Positions 59,324-64,000 of a stretch of 64,000 nucleotides of DNA are shown piece by piece (positions within the stretch are counted from its first letter, which is position 1; every line of letters begins with the position of its first letter). The position numbers and the translations under genes were made by a program. This stretch comes from Neobacillus bataviensis. Lineage in GTDB: Bacteria > Bacillota > Bacilli > Bacillales_B > DSM-18226. Below the pieces are notes generated by a model, which had not been told where the DNA came from, made no database searches, and worked only from the letters and a program-made list of their open reading frames with translations. The stretch is from the NCBI RefSeq assembly GCF_019969725.1, contig NZ_JAHXYW010000002.1, forward strand, positions 620,001-684,000. Direction: 5' to 3'.

Positions 59324-60475
59324 ATGTGGTGGAAAAGCAAGTTTATCTTGTTAAGTTGCAGTCTAACGCTCATGTTTTTGTCAATATGCTCTCTCGGTAA
59401 AAGTGTATATGCCGAAAAATTAGATACAGAAGGTTTTATTATTGAAGCAGATCGAGTGGTAGGTTCAGGAATGACAGCATCGATTGTTAAACAAGAAACC
59501 ACAGAAAATGATCAAAAGCCTATGCTCCGTTTTCAATATCAGTCGGCTACGATTTATGGAATGAGGTTAACGAAAATGGTTGATTCAGCTAATGGTCCGG
59601 TCAGTATCACCTTAAAAGCAAGCGGACCAGTTACAGTAAAAGGGATGACTGTTGATACCACGGCTATTTCCTTTAAAGGCGCATGTATTAATGCATCTGA
59701 AACAGTTCCCGAGCTAGGGATGGAAGACGTGGTTATGGTGGCGCATTATATGAAGGCAGAGGATAGTTTAATAGAAAAGTTAGTCCTTAATACTATTTCT
59801 GGAAATGCTGGTGCTGAAAAGCCGGGAAAATTGCAAGTTCTCCAAGATTTAAGTTTGCTCCCATTGGATCAATTGGATAAAAAAATTGAAAAAATTTCGG
59901 CTGGGCATCTGCCTCTTACTTGTGCAGATGGTTCAAAAACGGACGCGCCGTCTGGCGGCATTGGAAAAATTACCGATCCGATTCAGGATGTCATTGATGT
60001 CGTGACCAATCCCCTGGAGCCGGTAACAAAACCGCTAGAACCAATTTTGAAACCGCTTGATCCAATAACCAAACCACTTGAGCCTGTCCTGAAACCGTTA
60101 GAACCTGTTGTAAAACCGCTTGAACCAGTGTTGAAGCCGCTCGAGCCGGTTATTAGTGGAACAACAGAAAAGGTGGAACAGGTGGTAAAATCTGTTTGCG
60201 AGCAAATGGAGGATGCAAAAGGAGTGATTAATAAAGAGCTGGCATTGGCTTTAATTGATGAAGCGATTGCAAAGAAATTGCCGTTGAATAAAGTTTGCCA
60301 AACTAACACATCTCTCACCAAAGAGCTTCAAAGCTGGGAAGAGAGCCTGTTAAAATCACTCGGACTTATTGATCTATTAGGAAAAGTCATTGTACAGGAT
60401 CCAATCCAGCAGCTTAATAAAATGCGTGACAAAATTTCAAAAACAAAAGATGGAGCCATCATTTTTACTCCATAA
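59324..60475 (+). CDS. exported protein with DUF6230-like head and seven PLEPVxK repeats
   Basis: 383 residues. Signal peptide (about 1-30, ending VYA); a head domain (about 32-200) beginning EGFIIEADRVVGSGMTAS, clearly related to the first gene of the operon; then seven exact heptads of the PLEPVxK type (residues 230-278, 60011-60157), a stiff proline-rich stalk; then a helical C-terminal domain (290-383). Four Cys (GACINA, LTCADG, SVCEQM, KVCQTN) could form two disulfides. No sortase motif or lipobox. Probably a surface-associated stalked protein. AAAGGAGAG precedes ATG 59324. Confidence 0.75.
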   Translation: MWWKSKFILLSCSLTLMFLSICSLGKSVYAEKLDTEGFIIEADRVVGSGMTASIVKQETTENDQKPMLRFQYQSATIYGMRLTKMVDSANGPVSITLKASGPVTVKGMTVDTTAISFKGACINASETVPELGMEDVVMVAHYMKAEDSLIEKLVLNTISGNAGAEKPGKLQVLQDLSLLPLDQLDKKIEKISAGHLPLTCADGSKTDAPSGGIGKITDPIQDVIDVVTNPLEPVTKPLEPILKPLDPITKPLEPVLKPLEPVVKPLEPVLKPLEPVISGTTEKVEQVVKSVCEQMEDAKGVINKELALALIDEAIAKKLPLNKVCQTNTSLTKELQSWEESLLKSLGLIDLLGKVIVQDPIQQLNKMRDKISKTKDGAIIFTP

Positions 60476-60480
60476 AAAAG

Positions 60481-60530
60481 AAGGTGTCAGGCACTATGTG
60501 AAATTTTCACATGGTGCCTGACACCTTTCT
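60481..60530. terminator. long bidirectional hairpin containing GGTGTCAGGCAC
   Basis: AAGGTGTCAGGCAC and its complement GTGCCTGACACCTT enclose a second stem (ATGTGAAA/TTTCACAT). It lies between convergent genes with A and T runs outside. Hairpins with this GGTGTCAGGCACC word recur in Bacillus genomes, as far as I recall. Confidence 0.8.
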
Positions 60531-60541
60531 CACTTACCATA

Positions 60542-61774
60542 TTAAAAAGCCCAATTTCCGCCTCTAAATACTGGTTCAGTTTTACCATCGGCGGTAATGC
60601 CATCGATGTCCATTTGATCGGAACCGATCATGAAATCAACGTGGGTGATACTTTCGTTAAGTCCATCTTCAGCTAATTGCTCAGAGGACATTTGCTTTCC
60701 GCCTTCAATACAGAAGGCATAGGCACTTCCAATGGCTAAATGGTTAGATGCATTTTCATCAAACAACGTGTTAAAGAATAGAACATTAGATTGTGAAATT
60801 GGCGAATTGTACGGCACAAGTGCTACTTCTCCAAGGTAATGGGAGCCTTCGTCTGTATCGACTAGGCGTTTTAAAATTTCTTCGCCCTCTTCCGCCTTCA
60901 CACCAACAATTTTTCCATTTTCAAAGGTAATCGAAAAACGGTCGATGATATTTCCGCCGTAGCTTAGCGGTTTAGTACTGGCAACGGTACCATTGACACC
61001 GGTTTTAAATGGAACGGTGAATACTTCTTCGGTCGGCATATTGGCCATAAATTCAAAGCCCTTTTGATTCACACTGCCGGCACCAACCCAAATATGTTTA
61101 TCCGGAAGCTCAATCGTTAAGTCAGTCCCAGGAGCTTTATAGTGAAGCTTTGCATAGCGTTTTTCATTTAAATAATGTACTTTTTCGTGAAGCGCTTCGT
61201 CATGCTTTTTCCAAGCTTCAACAGGGTTTTCCACATCTACGCGAGTTGCTTTAAAAATGGCCTCCCAAAGTTTGTCGACTTGCTGCTCACTAGGCACATC
61301 CGGAAATACCTTAGCAGCCCATGCTGGAGATGCCGCTGCAATTACGGTCCAACTAACCTTATCTGATTGAACTGCTTTTCGGTAGTTAGACAATGCTTTC
61401 CCTGCAGCCTTATTAAAGTTAGAAATCCTTTCGGGGTCCACTCCTTTAAGCAAATCTGGACTCGTGGAAATAACCGACATAAAGGCAGCGCCATTTTCTG
61501 CAAGTTGTTCCTGCTCTTTTGCACGCCACTCTGGATACTCAAGAAATGCTTCATTTGGAGCCAAATCGTACTTTGTTCTGGTGACAGTATCATCGTTCCA
61601 ATTCACAACGACATTGTGGGCACCTGTTTCGTACGCCTTTTTGACAACCAAGCGCACAAATTCAGCAGCATCCAACGTGGCACCAATAACCAAAGTCTGG
61701 CCTTTCTGAATGTTAACGCCAACCTTAACGGCAAGCTCAGCGTATTTTTCAAGGTTACTTTGAAAATCACTCAT
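60542..61774 (-). CDS. M29-family metalloaminopeptidase (AmpS/PepS type)
   Basis: 410 residues of the M29 (thermophilic aminopeptidase) family. Features are QTLVIGATLDAAEFVRLVVKKAY at the N-terminus and the metal-binding region of the C-terminal half (MPTEEVFTVP, EGSHYLGEVALV, HLAIGSAY, HVDFMIGSDQMDIDG), with Glu, His and Asp ligands for two metals. It is cytosolic and trims N-terminal residues from peptides. Single gene. Confidence 0.92.
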   Translation of the reverse strand: MSDFQSNLEKYAELAVKVGVNIQKGQTLVIGATLDAAEFVRLVVKKAYETGAHNVVVNWNDDTVTRTKYDLAPNEAFLEYPEWRAKEQEQLAENGAAFMSVISTSPDLLKGVDPERISNFNKAAGKALSNYRKAVQSDKVSWTVIAAASPAWAAKVFPDVPSEQQVDKLWEAIFKATRVDVENPVEAWKKHDEALHEKVHYLNEKRYAKLHYKAPGTDLTIELPDKHIWVGAGSVNQKGFEFMANMPTEEVFTVPFKTGVNGTVASTKPLSYGGNIIDRFSITFENGKIVGVKAEEGEEILKRLVDTDEGSHYLGEVALVPYNSPISQSNVLFFNTLFDENASNHLAIGSAYAFCIEGGKQMSSEQLAEDGLNESITHVDFMIGSDQMDIDGITADGKTEPVFRGGNWAF

Positions 61775-61855
61775 ATGTAATGTCTCCTTTTCAGAATCTT
61801 CTTGTATATTGTAGCTTTTTTAATTGGAAAAAGAAACCGCTAGCATAAAAACATA

Positions 61856-61930
61856 GGCTGTGTTAATGACCTTGTTGATTTTTAACACTGTTGATTGGAG
61901 CGCAAATCAACAACTAATATTAACAAAGCC
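61856..61930 (+). repeat. 75-bp deletion derivative of the dispersed element, copy D
   Basis: Keeps both outer ends (GGCTGTGTTAA and TTAACAAAGCC) and the inner arms TGTTGATT/AATCAACA, but the GC-rich core is missing: TGTTGATTGGAGCG is joined directly to CAAATCAACA. This is the product expected from recombination between the two GGAGCG words found at the core edges of copy C. Confidence 0.82.
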
Positions 61931-61962
61931 AAAACATAAAAAAACAGTAAAGACTATTATCT

Positions 61963-62079
61963 TTACTGAAGCTTGCTTCCGTACACTTTTATATTAAAAT
62001 AAACACCTGCTGAAAAAAGAACGATAAATGTAATAATACCTGATAATGAAGTTGGAGCCATGAATTGCGATAATTCCAT
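61963..62079 (-). CDS. 38-residue single-TM peptide with overlapping terminator
   Basis: Minus-strand frame starting MELSQFMAPTSL with AAGGACGGTGG about 6 nt upstream. One hydrophobic helix (about 12-28) is followed by a basic end. A terminator hairpin (CAGTAAAG/CTTTACTG plus T run, 61938-61968 on the minus strand) overlaps its stop codon, which supports a real short transcript. No family recognised. Confidence 0.55.
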   Translation of the reverse strand: MELSQFMAPTSLSGIITFIVLFSAGVYFNIKVYGSKLQ

Positions 62080-62209
62080 TGATTCCACCGTCCTTAAAAT
62101 AATTAAAAAGTTTACACTCTAATTATAATGTTAAAAGGGGTGAATGTGAACAAATTAGTACAATTTTTTGGACATTTTTTGAATTAAATTTCAACAAAAA
62201 TGGGACCCA

Positions 62210-63481
62210 TCAAGCCCCGGCTTTAATAGATTGTTTTTCAAAAGTATAGAACATCAGCCAATATAAGAAGCTGCTAAGGAGTGCTAAGATAACCAAAACC
62301 AAAAACGTCCAGCCATACCCAATCCAAACCGTCAATGGAATTGAAAGGGGGGCGATGGTCCGGCTGATAGTAAACCGCAGACTTGCAGCGGCAAAATATT
62401 GGCCACGCATATGTTCCGGGGCCAGTTTAGAAACAAAGCTTTGCTGGAGCCCCGCACCCATAAGTTCAGCTAACGTAAATACGGCCATTGCTAAAATAAG
62501 CCCCCAAATCAAATGGGTTTGACTAAAGATCACCATGGATCCGGCATAAACAATAGATGATAGCACAAATACGTTTCGTTCATAGTATTTACTCATCCAT
62601 TTTGTTACAATAACCGTCAATAATGCCACAAGGAAGCCATTCTCCGCTAGTACAATTCCAAAGGCCTGCTCTGCCCTTACAGAAAATGACCAATCTCCAA
62701 AGGTAAACAGATTTTGAGTTTTGACGACATCTTTTATATAGACAGGAATTAATAAGTCTAATTGCATAAAAGTCTGTCCTGCTAATACACCAGCCAGAAT
62801 AAATAAAAGGAAAGTTTTATCCTTTACGATGAGTGAATAATCCCTTAACTGGTTAATTAAAAAATAATACCACTTTCCATCAATTGAAGCGTCTGCCATC
62901 CTTTGCAAGGGAGCGGTTTCACGAGTCCATTTAAATAAAATTAAACCAAGTAGAATGCATACTATGCCTGCGACAAGAAGTAATTGAAAACGATAGTGAA
63001 CATAAAATATGGATCCTAAAATAGGACCAATAACAACGGCAATATTGATAGATGTATAGAATATCGCAAAGACGCTGCTTCGGTCTTTTTCTCCGACTAC
63101 ATCCGCAATCATCGCTTGGCTTGCCGGCCAATAAAAGGAACCAAAAACACCTGCAACCGCAAACGATAAAAAGCCGACCCAAGGAGAATGAAACCATGGA
63201 GAACTTGCAAAGGCAAATGCCAAAAAGGAAAGTCCCTGTCCAATGGCGGATAGGACCATCATGCGTTTTCGGCCAAAGCGGTCGGCACAATATCCGCCCA
63301 TTAAGTTCGCAATCACAGAAAAAATCTGTGAAAATACTAATAATAATCCTGCTTTATTTTTTCCAAATTCATCTGCAAAATAAATCGTTAAAAAGGGAAA
63401 AAACATCCAAAAGGTAATGTTCATCATGGCTTCACTAAACAAGCGAACCTTTAGATTTGGATCCCAATCCTTTATCTTCAT
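62210..63481 (-). CDS. MFS transporter (drug/H+ antiporter-like)
   Basis: 423 residues with 12 TM helices. The MFS signature between helices 2 and 3 reads GGYCADRFGRKRMMVLS (about 58-74). It resembles 12-TM DHA1-type exporters (MdtG/YttB-like) but the substrate cannot be told. The ATG at 63481 has GAGG at 7 nt; a longer frame to 63520 has no site. Confidence 0.85.
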   Translation of the reverse strand: MKIKDWDPNLKVRLFSEAMMNITFWMFFPFLTIYFADEFGKNKAGLLLVFSQIFSVIANLMGGYCADRFGRKRMMVLSAIGQGLSFLAFAFASSPWFHSPWVGFLSFAVAGVFGSFYWPASQAMIADVVGEKDRSSVFAIFYTSINIAVVIGPILGSIFYVHYRFQLLLVAGIVCILLGLILFKWTRETAPLQRMADASIDGKWYYFLINQLRDYSLIVKDKTFLLFILAGVLAGQTFMQLDLLIPVYIKDVVKTQNLFTFGDWSFSVRAEQAFGIVLAENGFLVALLTVIVTKWMSKYYERNVFVLSSIVYAGSMVIFSQTHLIWGLILAMAVFTLAELMGAGLQQSFVSKLAPEHMRGQYFAAASLRFTISRTIAPLSIPLTVWIGYGWTFLVLVILALLSSFLYWLMFYTFEKQSIKAGA

Positions 63482-63614
63482 GCTGTATCCTCGTTTCCAA
63501 ATTTGATGCCATTTCATCATACTAGAATATGGCCCTTTAATGGAACAGTTTTATTATTATTTTTGTTCCTATGCTATATTAAACTTATGGAAACTTGAAA
63601 GGATGTTTTAAAAT

Positions 63615-64000
63615 ATGGCAAAAAGTGTTGTAATTGCTGAAAAACCTTCTGTCGCACGTGATATTGCACGTGTGCTTAATTGTAATAAAAAAGGAAATGG
63701 GTATCTGGAAGGGAATAAATATATCGTTACTTGGGCACTTGGGCACCTAGTTACCCTTGCTGATCCAGAAAGTTACGATGTGAAATATAAAACATGGAAT
63801 TTAGAAGATCTGCCTATGCTGCCCGATCGTTTGAAATTGACAGTAATTAAGCAAACTGGAAAACAGTTTAATGACGTTAAGAGTCAACTGATTAGAAAGG
63901 ACGTCAGTGAAATAATCGTGGCTACGGACGCAGGAAGAGAGGGAGAATTAGTTGCACGTTGGATTATTGATAAAGTAAAAGTCAATAAGCCAATTAAACG
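63615..64000 (+). CDS. topB: DNA topoisomerase III, 5' part, cut by the window end
   Basis: 128 residues are visible. The N-terminal Toprim domain begins [21 protein letters not shown] (catalytic Glu in EKPS) and contains [14 protein letters not shown] and [15 protein letters not shown] (DxE-type metal site), as in TopB/TraE type IA topoisomerases. It decatenates DNA. The ATG follows AAAGGATG. The frame is open to the end of the window. Confidence 0.93.
   Translation, partial: MAKSVVIAEKPSVARDIARVLNCNKKGNGYLEGNKYIVTWALGHLVTLADPESYDVKYKTWNLEDLPMLPDRLKLTVIKQTGKQFNDVKSQLIRKDVSEIIVATDAGREGELVARWIIDKVKVNKPIK

Overview
The window comes from a low-GC, Gram-positive, endospore-forming bacterium of the Bacillaceae (Bacillus/Neobacillus type). 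Signs are purine-rich ribosome binding sites with frequent GTG/TTG starts, a complete liaIHFSR envelope-stress locus, lytST, a ywbLMN-type efe iron locus, a type-I preQ1 riboswitch, a YkvU/SpoVB-like flippase and candidate cre, Fur and Spo0A boxes. The DNA looks chromosomal. No rRNA, tRNA, prophage, transposase or CRISPR array was found.

Layout. 1-4 kb: a potassium channel converging on an operon for a lipoprotein, a glutathionylspermidine-synthase-like ATP-grasp enzyme and a DUF350 membrane protein. 4-9.9 kb: a sensor kinase, then LytST and a CstA/BtsT-type transporter (probable pyruvate sensing and uptake). 10-16 kb: an amino-acid permease; a histidine kinase and an HD-GYP phosphodiesterase that share the same membrane sensor; a 20-residue Cys/Trp-rich peptide gene with its own terminator; and a membrane M50 peptidase with a PqqD-like front domain. 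16-24 kb: an 11-gene operon for a NapA/NasA-type molybdoenzyme, its iron-sulfur, Rieske and membrane partners, and an NreABC-like regulatory set with two kinases. 24-32 kb: glutaminyl-tRNA synthetase (unusual in Bacillus), an oxidoreductase, a NapH-like ferredoxin, and a TetR-controlled lipid module (two SCP2 proteins and an acyl-CoA ligase). 32-43 kb: a WG-repeat protein, CopC/CopD, a DEAD-box helicase, an amidase, a FAD/Rieske oxidoreductase, a phosphotransferase and small membrane proteins. 43-52 kb: liaIHFSR, Fur-controlled efeOBU and a MOP flippase. 52-64 kb: phenylalanine hydroxylase, a BI-1 protein, MscL, riboswitch-controlled queF, a LuxR/GAF regulator divergent from a DUF6230/DUF6114-like envelope operon, an M29 aminopeptidase, an MFS transporter and the start of topB.

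Non-coding DNA is unusually structured. A roughly 184-bp element with terminal inverted repeats occurs in three full-size copies and one 75-bp deletion derivative. Two tandem arrays of unrelated sequence share one architecture: a hairpin of about 27 nt plus a 25-nt spacer, with a 52-bp period.

The best candidates for undescribed biology are the peptide/M50 cluster with its twin-sensor neighbours, the paired 52-bp hairpin arrays, the DUF6230/6114 operon with its PLEPVxK stalk, and the two-kinase NreABC-like operon. All functional statements rest on motifs and family knowledge read by eye; no database search was run.
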